A stretch of 64,000 bases of DNA from JBGANR01 sp044222225 (GTDB lineage Bacteria; Actinomycetota; Actinomycetes; Mycobacteriales; Mycobacteriaceae): positions 62,001 to 126,000 of the forward strand of contig JBGANR010000012.1 of the NCBI GenBank assembly GCA_044222225.1, given 5' to 3'. Made by a program: the position numbers and the translations under genes. Positions within the stretch are counted from its first letter, which is position 1, and the number at the start of each line of letters is the position of its first letter. Below are positions 7,791 to 16,456 of this stretch, piece by piece. A model generated the notes under the pieces. That model made no database searches and had not been told where the DNA came from. It saw nothing but the letters and a program-made list of their open reading frames with translations.

Positions 7791-8812
7791 TGAAGCCGTC
7801 GCGTCTCGTGGCGGCACTCGCCGCCCTGGCGGTGAGCGTGGTGCTCGGCGTCCCCGCCGCTGCCGATCCCGAGGTCACGAATCCCGACGGGCTCCTGCGC
7901 AAGTACTCGGATCTGGCGCGCCAATCGGAGCGCAGCGCCGAGGCGATGCACAACGCGCAGATCACCTACGACAAGGCGAATCGTGAGGTCACGACGTCGA
8001 AGGCGGGAGCCGCGAACGCCCAGAAGGAGCTGACGCGCCTGCAGGCCCGTGAGCGGCAGCTGACGGCGGGTATCGATCAGCTCGTGTCGGCGAGCTACCG
8101 AGGCGCGCGGGTCAACCGGCTCTACGCGCTGCTCGTCAGCGATTCGCCGCAGAATCTGCTCGATCAGATGTCGACGCTGGAGATGCTCAACCGGCAGGCC
8201 GCGCGCGACGTCACCGACTTCCGTGCGGCCCGCTCGGCGGCGCAGAAGGCCAAGAGCGACGCCGACGCCGCCGTCGGACGCGCCGAGACCACGCTGCGCG
8301 ACGCGCGGGGCAAGCAGGCCGATCTGCAGGCCAAACAGAGCCGTCTGCAGATGGAGATCGCGCAGGTCAAGGCCGTCTACTCCTCGTTGACGGGCAAGCA
8401 GCTCGCGGAACTGCGCGGACCGAAGGTCGAGTTCGACGCGTCGCTGCTGCCGAAGGGGACGTCCAAGACGGCGATCGCGGTGCAGGCCGCCGTCAGCCGC
8501 GTCGGCGACCCCTATGTCTGGGGGGCGACCGGCCCGCACGAGTTCGACTGCTCGGGGCTCATGGTCTGGGCGTACAAGCAGGCCAAGTTGACCATCCCGC
8601 GTTCGAGCCAGGCGCAGCAGCAGGGCGGCAAGCACGTGGACCGCAAGGATCTGCAGCCGGGCGACCTCATCATCATCAATTCGGACGCGAGCCACGTCGC
8701 CATGTACGTGGGGAACGGCTACGCCGTCCACGCGTCGACGTTCGGTGTGCCGGTCAAGGTCGTTCCGATGGACAAGGCTGGCCCGTACAACGAAGCCCGG
8801 CGCTACGCTTGA
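7775..8812 (+). CDS. NlpC/P60 endopeptidase with coiled-coil domain (RipC-like)
   Basis: Product of about 345 residues. A signal peptide with cleavage near VPAAADPE is followed by a coiled coil of about 180 residues rich in Gln, Ala, Lys and Arg, then a C-terminal NlpC/P60 domain with FDCSGLMVWAYKQ (catalytic Cys), SHVAMYVGNGYAVHA (His residues). This is the layout of M. tuberculosis RipC (Rv2190c), which occupies the same position before pimB'; FtsEX-type partners normally activate such coiled coils, by family knowledge. Start is GTG 7775 (11 bases from GGAGGAG) or ATG 7790. Its stop overlaps the TTG start of pimB'. Confidence 0.92.
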   Translation: MVDRVMKPSRLVAALAALAVSVVLGVPAAADPEVTNPDGLLRKYSDLARQSERSAEAMHNAQITYDKANREVTTSKAGAANAQKELTRLQARERQLTAGIDQLVSASYRGARVNRLYALLVSDSPQNLLDQMSTLEMLNRQAARDVTDFRAARSAAQKAKSDADAAVGRAETTLRDARGKQADLQAKQSRLQMEIAQVKAVYSSLTGKQLAELRGPKVEFDASLLPKGTSKTAIAVQAAVSRVGDPYVWGATGPHEFDCSGLMVWAYKQAKLTIPRSSQAQQQGGKHVDRKDLQPGDLIIINSDASHVAMYVGNGYAVHASTFGVPVKVVPMDKAGPYNEARRYA

Positions 8813-9972
8813 CCGCCTCCCGGACGGTGACGCTGCCGCGGACCCTGCTCGTCACGAACGACTACCCCCCGCGGCCGGGTGGCATCCAGTCCTATCTCCA
8901 GTCGATCGTCGACCATCTGCCACCGGACCGGGTGACCGTCTACGCGCCGCGCTGGCGCGGCAGCGAGGAGTTCGACGCCGCCGCGCCGTACCGGATCGTG
9001 CGGCATCCGACGACGCTCATGCTGCCGTCGCCGGCGGTCGCCCGCAGGGCCGCGGCCCTCGTGCGGTCGGAGTCGATCGCGACCGTCTGGTTCGGCGCGG
9101 CCGCCCCGCTGGCGACGCTCGCCCCGGTGGTACGCCGTGCGGGAGCGCGACGCGTGCTGGCCAGTACCCACGGGCACGAGGTCGGCTGGTCGATGCTGCC
9201 CGGTGCGCGTTCGGTACTGCGCCGCATCGGTGACGATTGCGACGTCGTGACCTTTGTCAGCCGCTACACGCGCGGCCGGTTCGCGTCGGCGTTCGGTCCG
9301 CGGGCCAGGCTCGAGTATCTCGCGCCCGGCGTCGACGTCGAGCGCTTCCGTCCGGACCCCGAGGCGCGGGCCGCCATGCGGCGGCGTTACGGCCTCGGCA
9401 CCGCGCCGGTCGTCGTCTGCCTCTCGCGTCTCGTCCCGCGCAAGGGCCAGGACGTCCTCATCGAAGCGTTCGCGGACATCGTCGACAAGGTGCCCGACGC
9501 CCGGCTCGTCATCGTCGGCGGCGGCCCCTACCGTGCGACGCTCGACAAGCTGGCGGCCGCCTCGCCGGCGGCGGCGTCGATCACGTTCACCGGATCCGTG
9601 CCGTTCTCCGAACTCGCCGCGCATCACGCGATGGCGGACGTCTTCGCCATGCCGAGCCGGACGCGCGGCGGTGGGCTCGACGTCGAAGGCCTCGGCATCG
9701 TCTATCTCGAGGCGTCGGCGTGCGGGGTTCCCGTGGTGGCCGGCGATTCGGGCGGCGCCCCGGAGACGGTCATCGTGGGGGAGACGGGCTACGTCGTCCC
9801 GGGCCGGGATCGCGACGCGGTCGCCGAGGCCGTGACGAAGCTGCTCGAGGACCCGCGCCGGGCCGCGGCGTTCGGCCGTGCCGGTCGCGCCTGGGTCGAC
9901 GAGAGCTGGCGCTGGGACCGGGTGGCTTCACGCTTCGCGGCGCTGGCGTCGGGAGCCTCCGAGCGGATCTAG
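8809..9972 (+). CDS. pimB': GT4 mannosyltransferase, PimB'-like
   Basis: Product of 387 residues, the length of M. tuberculosis PimB' (Rv2188c), which adds the second mannose to phosphatidylinositol monomannoside from GDP-mannose on the cytosolic face. The N-terminus has LLVTNDYPPRPGGIQSYLQ, the acceptor-side Rossmann fold with the glycine loop. The C-terminal half holds SRLVPRKGQDVLI and the nucleotide-binding EGLGIVYLEASACGVPVV with the E-x7-E motif of GT4. TTG start overlaps the previous stop (TTGA), so translation is coupled to the NlpC/P60 gene. The link joins phosphoinositol mannoside synthesis to cell-wall remodelling. Confidence 0.92.
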   Translation: MTASRTVTLPRTLLVTNDYPPRPGGIQSYLQSIVDHLPPDRVTVYAPRWRGSEEFDAAAPYRIVRHPTTLMLPSPAVARRAAALVRSESIATVWFGAAAPLATLAPVVRRAGARRVLASTHGHEVGWSMLPGARSVLRRIGDDCDVVTFVSRYTRGRFASAFGPRARLEYLAPGVDVERFRPDPEARAAMRRRYGLGTAPVVVCLSRLVPRKGQDVLIEAFADIVDKVPDARLVIVGGGPYRATLDKLAAASPAAASITFTGSVPFSELAAHHAMADVFAMPSRTRGGGLDVEGLGIVYLEASACGVPVVAGDSGGAPETVIVGETGYVVPGRDRDAVAEAVTKLLEDPRRAAAFGRAGRAWVDESWRWDRVASRFAALASGASERI

Positions 9973-10030
9973 ACCGGCGCGTTTTTGTCAGAGGTCGCCG
10001 GTAGACATGTCGTGACCGAAGGAGAACGAC

Positions 10031-11098
10031 ATGTCTAACGAGCCCACTGTGATGATCGAGCACGACGAGTTGATGCTCGGCCCCGTGCGGGTGACCTTCC
10101 AACGCACTCTGCGCATCCCCGAGGTGGGGCTGCACGACCTCCCGCCCGGGCTGGGGAACTTTCCACTGCGCCGGGTCGAGGACTACGCCGACACCGCCCC
10201 GGCCGAGTGGCTCGCCCGGGGCGGGGTGATGCTGCCGGTCTACCAGCGCGAAGCGATGTGGCTCTCCTTTGCCATGGTCGAGCCCGGTCCGTCTCGGTTC
10301 GACTTCCCTGACTTCGACTTTCCCGACTTCGTCGCTGCCGGCAGTGATCCCGCGCTCGACGCCGTCGGCGCGGTCGGGCCCGCAGCCCTCCAGGTCGGCG
10401 TCGGCAAGGTGTGTGCGATCAGCGGCGAACCGTGGAGCGAGAAGCTCACGCAGGAGCCCCAGAACTACGCCGCGATTCCGGACCAGCCGTGGCTCGACGG
10501 AATCAACGCCGGAGACGGTTTCGTCCGCCAGTTCGTCGCAGTCCCGCTCGGACTCGGGACGACCGTCGAGGCCCAGGTGACCGGTGAGGAGGTACACGGC
10601 GGCGTGCAGCTGCGAGCCGTCGGCCTCACCGATGCGGCACTGAAGGAGTGGGAGGAGCGCGCTCGCCTCGACGCCGGCTCCGTCAACTGCTGCATGATGG
10701 CTGCGCCGGACGAAAGCGTGCTGGAGATGGGGCTGGGTGCGGGCGGCCGGATGCGTCAGGAGATCTACGCGGACGAACGTGCCCTGTCGGACTACGACGA
10801 GGACCGCTCGTGGCGCGTCTTCGTCCACCTCTGTTCGGCGGCACAGTGGACCGCCATCACCGGTGAGGTCCCGCCGCCCACGCCGATCGACCGCGAGACG
10901 TATGTGCGCTACGGCCTCCAGTGGTTCGACTACTACGACGCGGACAAGGACGACCTCGCGCCGAGCGAGAAGTTGTCGAAGGTGAAGTCTGTCGGCGACC
11001 TGCTCGGCGAGGACGATGAGCCGTTCACACCGGTCGACCCCGCGACCGTCGTCAAGCTCAAGGACGGCAGGGGCCCCGTGGCGACCGGTACGTGGTGA
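10031..11098 (+). CDS. Hypothetical protein, 355 residues, no recognised family
   Basis: ATG with AAGGAG seven bases upstream. The product has no signal peptide or membrane segment and looks soluble and acidic (many Asp and Glu). Notable blocks are GGVMLPVYQREAMWLSF near residue 70, a short internal repeat FDFPDFDFPDF near residue 95, and QEIYADERALSDYDED near residue 240. I do not recognise the fold. It is not part of the mycobacterial order known to me at this place (pimB' is normally close to fadD15), so it looks like an insertion between them. It converges on the fadD-like gene with 19 bases between stops. Confidence 0.8.
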   Translation: MSNEPTVMIEHDELMLGPVRVTFQRTLRIPEVGLHDLPPGLGNFPLRRVEDYADTAPAEWLARGGVMLPVYQREAMWLSFAMVEPGPSRFDFPDFDFPDFVAAGSDPALDAVGAVGPAALQVGVGKVCAISGEPWSEKLTQEPQNYAAIPDQPWLDGINAGDGFVRQFVAVPLGLGTTVEAQVTGEEVHGGVQLRAVGLTDAALKEWEERARLDAGSVNCCMMAAPDESVLEMGLGAGGRMRQEIYADERALSDYDEDRSWRVFVHLCSAAQWTAITGEVPPPTPIDRETYVRYGLQWFDYYDADKDDLAPSEKLSKVKSVGDLLGEDDEPFTPVDPATVVKLKDGRGPVATGTW

Positions 11099-11117
11099 CG
11101 TCGTGCCTCCGCCGGCG

Positions 11118-12917
11118 TCAGCCGTAGATCGCCGTGATGTCTGCCGCGAACTTCTCGGCGACCACCTTGCGCTTGACCGAGAGCTTGGGCGTCAGCTCGC
11201 CGGTCTCCTCGGTGAACTCCGTCGGCAGGACGCGGAACGCCTTGATCGCCTCGGCGGCCGAGACCGTCCGGTTCGCGGCGGCGACGGCCTCGGCGACGAC
11301 GGCGCGCAGGTCGGCGTCGTCGACGAGATCGGCGACGGTCGCGGTCGCCGGCTTGCCGGCGGTGGACTTCCAGTCGGCGAACGCCTCGGAGTCGATGGTG
11401 ACGAGCGCGGCGATGAACGGCTTCGCGTCACCGATGACGACGGCGTGCCCGACGAGCGGGTTCTGGCAGAGGACGTACTCGAGCCCGGCCGGCGCGACGT
11501 TCTTGCCGCCGGCCGTCACGATCAGCTCCTTCTTGCGGCCGGTGATGGAGAGGAAGCCGTCGGCGTCGATGCTGCCCAGATCGCCGGTGTGGAACCAGCC
11601 GTCCGGCTCCTTCGCCTCGGCGGTGGCCTCCGGGTTCTGCCAGTAGCCGTCGAAGATCACCGGGCCGCGAGCGAGGATCTCGCCGTCGGCGGCGATGCGG
11701 TAGGCGTTGCCGGGCAGCGGACGGCCGACGGTCCCGATACGGACGGCGCCGGGCAGGTTGACGCCGATGGCGGCCGTCGACTCGGTGAGGCCGTAGCCCT
11801 CGTAGACGGGCACGCCGATGCCGGCGAAGAAGTGGCCGAGGCGGGCGCCGAGCGGTGCGCCGCCGGAGATCGCCAGCTGGCAGCGTCCACCGAGCGCCGC
11901 CCGGAGCTTGGCCGCGACGAGTTTGTCGGCGACGGCGTGCCGCGCACGCAACCCGAGCGACGCCTTGCCGGACTGCTGCGCCTCGCTGTAGGCGATGGCT
12001 GTCTCGGCGGCGAGGTCGAAGATCTTGCCCTTGCCGCCGTCGTGCGCCTTCTTGCGGGCCGACGCGTAGACCTTCTCGAAGACGCGCGGCACGGAGAGGA
12101 TGAAGTCGGGCTGGAACTCGGCGAAGTCGTCGAGCACGTTCTTGATGTCGGCGGTGAACGCGAGTTCACACTGCGACTGCAGCGCGAGCAGGGTGATGGC
12201 CCGGGCGAAGACGTGCGCCAACGGCAGGAACATGAGGGTGCGCCGGCCGGGCACGAGCAACCCGCGCAGCGACGACGAGCGCACGCACGCCGCCTCCGAC
12301 AGCAGGTTGGAATGCGTGAGGATGCATCCCTTGGGACGTCCCGTGGTGCCGGAGGTGTAGATGAGGGTCGCCGGATCCGCGGCGTGGACGCCGGCGCGCC
12401 GTTCGGCGAGTTCGGCGTCGGGAACCTCCGCGCCACGGGCGGCGAGCACGTCCAGCGCGCCGCCGACGACGACGGGGTCCGCGACGTCGATCTGATAGAC
12501 GGTCTCCGGCGCGGCGGCGCCGAGGCGGGTGCGGTGCTTGTCTGCTTCGACGATGACCGCGACGGCCCCGGAGTCCTCGAGGATCCAGGCGATCTGATCG
12601 GCCGACGACGACTCGAAGATCGGCACCGTGACGGCGCCGGCCGACCAGATCGCGAAGTCGAGCGCCACCCACTCCCAGCGCGTGGACGCCAGCAGGGCGA
12701 CGCGGTCGCCGGGCTTCACGCCGTCGGCGACGAGTCCTTTGGCGGCCGCGGTGATGACCGCGCCGAGTTCGCCGGCCGTCATGGACCGCCAGGCGCCGTC
12801 GACGCGGCGGCGGACGAGCGGACGGGAGGGATCGGCCGCGACGTGGTCGAAGACGATGTCGACCGCGGAGGCGTCGGGGTCGATCCGGAACGGCTGGGGG
12901 ACGGCGATCTCGCGCAC
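11118..12917 (-). CDS. Long-chain fatty-acid-CoA ligase (FadD15-like)
   Basis: Product of 599 residues, an ANL-superfamily adenylating enzyme that activates fatty acids with ATP and CoA. Seen in order: LIYTSGTTGRPKG (P-loop, A3), GYGLTESTAAIGVN (A5), GWFHTGDLGSIDADGFLSITGRKKE (A7-A8) and the C-terminal catalytic Lys region in LSVKRKVV. GTG start at 12917 with GAGG six bases upstream. Family and place match M. tuberculosis FadD15 (Rv2187), which is also divergent from the SRPBCC genes. It may feed acyl-CoA to the acyltransferase nearby; that is inference. Confidence 0.93.
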   Translation of the reverse strand: MREIAVPQPFRIDPDASAVDIVFDHVAADPSRPLVRRRVDGAWRSMTAGELGAVITAAAKGLVADGVKPGDRVALLASTRWEWVALDFAIWSAGAVTVPIFESSSADQIAWILEDSGAVAVIVEADKHRTRLGAAAPETVYQIDVADPVVVGGALDVLAARGAEVPDAELAERRAGVHAADPATLIYTSGTTGRPKGCILTHSNLLSEAACVRSSSLRGLLVPGRRTLMFLPLAHVFARAITLLALQSQCELAFTADIKNVLDDFAEFQPDFILSVPRVFEKVYASARKKAHDGGKGKIFDLAAETAIAYSEAQQSGKASLGLRARHAVADKLVAAKLRAALGGRCQLAISGGAPLGARLGHFFAGIGVPVYEGYGLTESTAAIGVNLPGAVRIGTVGRPLPGNAYRIAADGEILARGPVIFDGYWQNPEATAEAKEPDGWFHTGDLGSIDADGFLSITGRKKELIVTAGGKNVAPAGLEYVLCQNPLVGHAVVIGDAKPFIAALVTIDSEAFADWKSTAGKPATATVADLVDDADLRAVVAEAVAAANRTVSAAEAIKAFRVLPTEFTEETGELTPKLSVKRKVVAEKFAADITAIYG

Positions 12918-13025
12918 GGTGACCTCTTCGTCTTCGGCTACGGGGATGGCATCGGGGAGTACGCCCGGCGGCGCCCCTTTCGGCTGCTGGACATTCTATC
13001 TATCCGATGTGGGAGGCTGACTGCC

Positions 13026-13448
13026 GTGAGCAGCATCCAGGTCGCCGACCAGACCTTCGTCGCCGTTCCCGCCGCCGACATCGCGTCCCTCGTCGCCGAG
13101 CCTGCGAATCAACGGCGTTGGTTCGCCGATCTGCGGTTGGCGGTCGCCCAGGACCGCGGCCCGCAGGGCGTCCGGTGGACGGTCTCGGGGCCGTTGCACG
13201 GGACGATGGAGGTGTGGCTCGAGCCGGTCATGGACGGCACGATCGTCCACTACTTCCTGCACTGCGAGCCGACGGCCGCGGGCGTCGACCTGCCCCGGGA
13301 GAATCATCGTCGCCGCGTCGCGGGCCGGACGATGACCTTCGAGCTCAAGGACCGTCTCGATTCTCTCCGGCGGGCGGGTGAGCGGCCCGCGCATGCCAGA
13401 ATGTCCGGGGAGGCGTCTGCCGCGCAGGCAGAGGAAGGTGAGGACTGA
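13026..13448 (+). CDS. SRPBCC-family protein (Rv2186c-like)
   Basis: Product of 140 residues. GTG at 13026 with GGGAGG nine bases upstream; the reading frame extends far upstream but as an antisense shadow of the ligase gene. The sequence has the alternating strands and C-terminal helix of START/SRPBCC folds (AANQRRWFADL-like opening after a short strand, then VEVWLEP-type strands) and a charged Ala/Glu tail. Such proteins bind hydrophobic ligands in a central cavity; the ligand is unknown. Its stop overlaps the next start by one base (TGATG), so the two SRPBCC genes are translationally coupled. Confidence 0.85.
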   Translation: MSSIQVADQTFVAVPAADIASLVAEPANQRRWFADLRLAVAQDRGPQGVRWTVSGPLHGTMEVWLEPVMDGTIVHYFLHCEPTAAGVDLPRENHRRRVAGRTMTFELKDRLDSLRRAGERPAHARMSGEASAAQAEEGED

Positions 13449-13894
13449 TGTCGGATCACACCGAGCATTCCATCGTCATCAACGCCGACGTCGACGCCGT
13501 GATGGCCGTCATCTCGGACTTCCCGTCGTATCCGCGGTGGGTCTCCGCGGTGTCCGACGTCGAGGTCACGATCCCGGGTGACGCCGAGAGCGGCGAGAAG
13601 GCCAGGCAGGTCAGGTTCACCGTCGACGCAGGCGTCCTCAAGGACGTCTACGAACTGCGCTACGCCTGGGCGGCCGACGGGCTGTCGGTCTCGTGGGACC
13701 TCGTCTCGTCGACCCTGCAGAAGGGTCAGAACGGTCGCTACGTGCTCGTTCAGCTCGCGCCCGGTTCGACGAAGGTGACCTACGAACTCACCGTCGACCT
13801 CCTCGTGCCCATGATCGGGGTGCTCAAGCGTCGCGCCGAGCGGGCCATCACGTCGGCGGCCCTCGGCGACCTCAAGAAGCGGGTCGAAGCCTGA
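13448..13894 (+). CDS. SRPBCC-family ligand-binding protein (Rv2185c-like)
   Basis: Product of 148 residues with a complete polyketide cyclase/START-like fold: HSIVINADVDAVMAVISDFPSYPRWVSAV is the typical opening strand and helix, and the last 30 residues (LVPMIGVLKRRAERAI) form the long C-terminal helix. ATG overlaps the upstream stop. In mycobacteria the two SRPBCC proteins, the ArsA-like protein and the small protein after it are kept together, which suggests a shared complex or lipid-handling role; this is inference from synteny. Confidence 0.9.
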   Translation: MSDHTEHSIVINADVDAVMAVISDFPSYPRWVSAVSDVEVTIPGDAESGEKARQVRFTVDAGVLKDVYELRYAWAADGLSVSWDLVSSTLQKGQNGRYVLVQLAPGSTKVTYELTVDLLVPMIGVLKRRAERAITSAALGDLKKRVEA

Positions 13895-13944
13895 CGGCGC
13901 CCGAGGGCGACCGGGCGTCCTCGGAGGCCGCCGACGGCGAACCG

Positions 13945-15042
13945 GTGATCGCCCCCATCCACCTCGTCCTCGGTCCGGGCGGCAGCGGCGTCAGCAGTGT
14001 CGCCGTGGCTGCGGCCGCCGCCGCCGAGGGACCGACGCTGCTCGTCGGATTCGGCCGGTTCTCGACGCTCGCCCTTCGGTTCGGCGCCACGTCGTCGCCG
14101 GGGAAGACGCAGCGGGTGGCGCCGGACGTCGACCTGCACGACGTCGACAACCTCGGCGCCGTCGGCTCGCTGTGGCGCAAGGTGCGGGCCGCCGCGGCGC
14201 TCGTCACGCTCACCGGCATGGCGGGAGACGTCGCCGTCCTCGCCGAGTCGGTCGCCGGCGTCGACCCCGGCGAGCTGACCGGCGCGCCGGGGCTCGAATG
14301 GGTGCTCGCTCTGCGTCTCGTGCACGACGCGGCCGTGTCGGGGGAGTACGACCGCGTCATCGTCGATCTGTCCGGCGGCCCCGATCCGCTCGACGTACTG
14401 CAGACGCCCGCGCTCGTGTCCGATCATCTCGAACGGGCCTGGCCGCGGCATCGCCGGCTCGCGGCGGAGGCGCAGCGCGCCCTCGCGACGGCCGTCGACG
14501 CGGTCGACACCGACTGCCGGGAACTGGCGGATCTGCTTGTGGGCGGAGTGGCGCGGGTCCACCTCGTCGGCCTGCCGGACGACCGCGGTGCGCACGTCGT
14601 GCCACGACAGCTGGCCGTCCTGGCCCTCCTCGGTCTGCCGGTCGCCGACGTCCGTCTCATCGGGGGAGAGCGCGCCGAGATATGTGCGGCGGCCGACGGC
14701 GTCGGCGTCCCGGTACTCGTGACGGCGGCGCCGGACGCGCCGGTCGCCTTCGACGACGGCCCGGTGCCGGTGCGGGTGGGACCGTCGGCGGCGAGCGTCG
14801 AACACCTCGGCGGCGACGGGCTCGAATCGCGATTCGCGATGGCGTGGGCCGCGCCGCTGCCCGATCCGGCGAGCCTGCAGCTGGGCCGCAGCGGCGACGA
14901 CCTGATGGTCACCGTCTGCGGTGTGCGGGAGCGGGTCCGTCTGCCCTCGGTGCTGCGCCGCTGCGTCGTCACCGGTGCGGCGTGGGCAGATTCGCGGCTC
15001 ACGATCACTTTCTCGCCGAACCCGAAGGTGTGGCCGACATGA
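13945..15042 (+). CDS. ArsA-like P-loop protein with degenerate Walker A (Rv2184c-like)
   Basis: Product of about 365 residues. The N-terminus reads HLVLGPGGSGVSSVAVAAA where ArsA/GET3 ATPases have GKGGVGKT; both lysines are absent. Later strands fit the fold: DRVIVDLSGGPDPLDVLQTP resembles the A-type Walker B region, and VHLVGLPDDRG the switch strand. C-terminal beta-rich region ends TITFSPNPKVW. Loss of the Walker Lys means ATP hydrolysis is doubtful. GTG 13945 is the first plausible start; a CTG overlapping the previous stop at 13891 is an alternative. It overlaps the next gene by ATGA. Confidence 0.82.
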   Translation: MIAPIHLVLGPGGSGVSSVAVAAAAAAEGPTLLVGFGRFSTLALRFGATSSPGKTQRVAPDVDLHDVDNLGAVGSLWRKVRAAAALVTLTGMAGDVAVLAESVAGVDPGELTGAPGLEWVLALRLVHDAAVSGEYDRVIVDLSGGPDPLDVLQTPALVSDHLERAWPRHRRLAAEAQRALATAVDAVDTDCRELADLLVGGVARVHLVGLPDDRGAHVVPRQLAVLALLGLPVADVRLIGGERAEICAAADGVGVPVLVTAAPDAPVAFDDGPVPVRVGPSAASVEHLGGDGLESRFAMAWAAPLPDPASLQLGRSGDDLMVTVCGVRERVRLPSVLRRCVVTGAAWADSRLTITFSPNPKVWPT

Positions 15043-15380
15043 CCGACGAGTCGACGGGCGGTTCCGGGGCCTTCGGCGGCATACCGGAGGAGACGTGGCG
15101 TGCCCTGCTGCTCGCGCTGTTGGAGCGGGTCGAGCAGACGGTCGTCGTGCTCACCGACGACGACGCCGATCCGTTCGCGCGCGTCGGCCAGGCGAAAGAG
15201 GCGTTCGATTCGTTCGTCGTCGAGTTCGGCGACGTCCTGGCCCGGCTGATCGCGCAGGTCATCGCCCTGCTGGAGGAGGCGCAGATCGCCCTCGCCAAAC
15301 ATCACGCCGAACCGCCGGAGCCACCGCGAGCACCGCCTGGTTCGCGTTTCCAGACGATCGCCGTCACGATCGAGTCATGA
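15039..15380 (+). CDS. Small hypothetical protein coupled to the ArsA-like gene (Rv2183c-like)
   Basis: Product of 113 residues. ATG overlaps the ArsA-like stop (ATGA). The central part is one long amphipathic region (TWRALLLALLERVEQTVVV ... LARLIAQVIALLEEAQIAL) that could form a helical hairpin. There is no signal peptide. The consistent pairing with the ArsA-like gene suggests a partner protein. Function unknown. Confidence 0.8.
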   Translation: MTDESTGGSGAFGGIPEETWRALLLALLERVEQTVVVLTDDDADPFARVGQAKEAFDSFVVEFGDVLARLIAQVIALLEEAQIALAKHHAEPPEPPRAPPGSRFQTIAVTIES

Positions 15381-15411
15381 CGATCCCGCCCAGGCCGACC
15401 GGAGGTGCAAT

Positions 15412-16371
15412 GTGCTGAACCGACCGCACATCGGCATCGACATCGGCGGCACCAGCATGCGGGCCGGCATCGTGACGCCGGCGGGGGAGATCCTCGCGAC
15501 CGCCCGGGCCGCGACGCCGTCGACGGCCGCGGAGTTGGAGGACCGGCTCGTCGGCCTGGTCACGGAGTTGCGCCGGCGCCACGAGATCGACGCCGTCGGG
15601 CTCGCCATCGCCGGATTTCTCGATTCGGACCGCCGGACCGTCCGCTTCGCACCGCATCTGCCGTGGCGCGACACGGACGTCGCCGGGCGGATGGAGGCCC
15701 GGCTCGGCGTGCCCGTCGCCTGCGAACACGACGTCAACGCGGCGGCCGTCGCCGAACACCGTTTCGGTGTCGCCTCGCGCGGGCACAACACGCTCGTCTT
15801 CGCCATCGGCACGGGGATCGGCGCGGGCCTGCTGCTCGGCGGGCAGCTCTACCGCGGCAGCTTCGGCGTGGCGCCGGAGCTCGGCCATCTGCGCGTCGTC
15901 CCAGGCGGGCGGCCGTGCGGTTGCGGCAAGAACGGCTGCCTCGAGCGCTACTGCAGTGGAACGGCGCTCGTCACCACGGCGGCCGAACTGGCACGGGATT
16001 CCGGCTTCGCCCGCACTCCGCTGGCCCGGGCGCTCGCCGACGATCCTGCGAGTGTGACGGGAAAGAGCGTCGCGGTGGCCGCGGAGGCCGACGATCCGCT
16101 CGCGCTCGCGACCTTCACCGATTTCGCCACGTGGCTCGGTCTCGGGCTCGCGATGGTCGGTGATCTCTTCGACCCGGACCTCATCGTCGTCGCCGGCGGC
16201 GTCGGGCTGTCCGCGTCGCTCTACCTCGACGCGGCGCGCGCCCACTACGCCGAGGAGGTGACCGGCTCCGGGTGGCGGCGTCTCGCGGACGTCGTCGCGA
16301 CGCGACTCGGCGACGAGGCGTGCCTGCTCGGCGCCGCCGCGCTCGCGGGCGACCTGGCCGGCGTCCGGTAG
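15412..16371 (+). CDS. ROK-family sugar kinase (glucokinase-like)
   Basis: Product of 319 residues. ATP-binding motif GIDIGGTSMRAGIV at the N-terminus, catalytic region EHDVNAAAVAEHRFG (Asp is the general base), the ROK signature GTGIGAGLLLGG, and the zinc site H-x-CGCGKNGCLERYCSG. GTG start with GGAGG six bases upstream. ROK kinases with this zinc motif phosphorylate glucose or related sugars; the exact substrate cannot be read from the sequence. It separates the ArsA-like group from the acyltransferase, an insertion compared with M. tuberculosis. Confidence 0.92.
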   Translation: MLNRPHIGIDIGGTSMRAGIVTPAGEILATARAATPSTAAELEDRLVGLVTELRRRHEIDAVGLAIAGFLDSDRRTVRFAPHLPWRDTDVAGRMEARLGVPVACEHDVNAAAVAEHRFGVASRGHNTLVFAIGTGIGAGLLLGGQLYRGSFGVAPELGHLRVVPGGRPCGCGKNGCLERYCSGTALVTTAAELARDSGFARTPLARALADDPASVTGKSVAVAAEADDPLALATFTDFATWLGLGLAMVGDLFDPDLIVVAGGVGLSASLYLDAARAHYAEEVTGSGWRRLADVVATRLGDEACLLGAAALAGDLAGVR

Positions 16372-16456
16372 TCGGCCGACCGGGTCGCGTGGGTCTCCGG
16401 GCGGCGCGTCGCCCGGGTAGAGTCTGGGATCGACGACAGACGAGAGGTGCACTTCC

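Noticed and set aside
8809..8829. Alternative GTG start for pimB' at 8827
   Set aside because: TTG 8809 overlapping the upstream stop gives the family length of about 385; GTG lacks a better ribosome binding site.
9960..10010. Terminator after pimB' (CCGGCG ... CGCCGG with a T-run between)
   Set aside because: Stem of only six pairs and the T-run lies in the loop, not after the stem.
11016..13025. Upstream extension of the first SRPBCC gene (about 670 codons)
   Set aside because: Antisense to the acyl-CoA ligase; GTG 13026 has a ribosome binding site and gives the right fold length.
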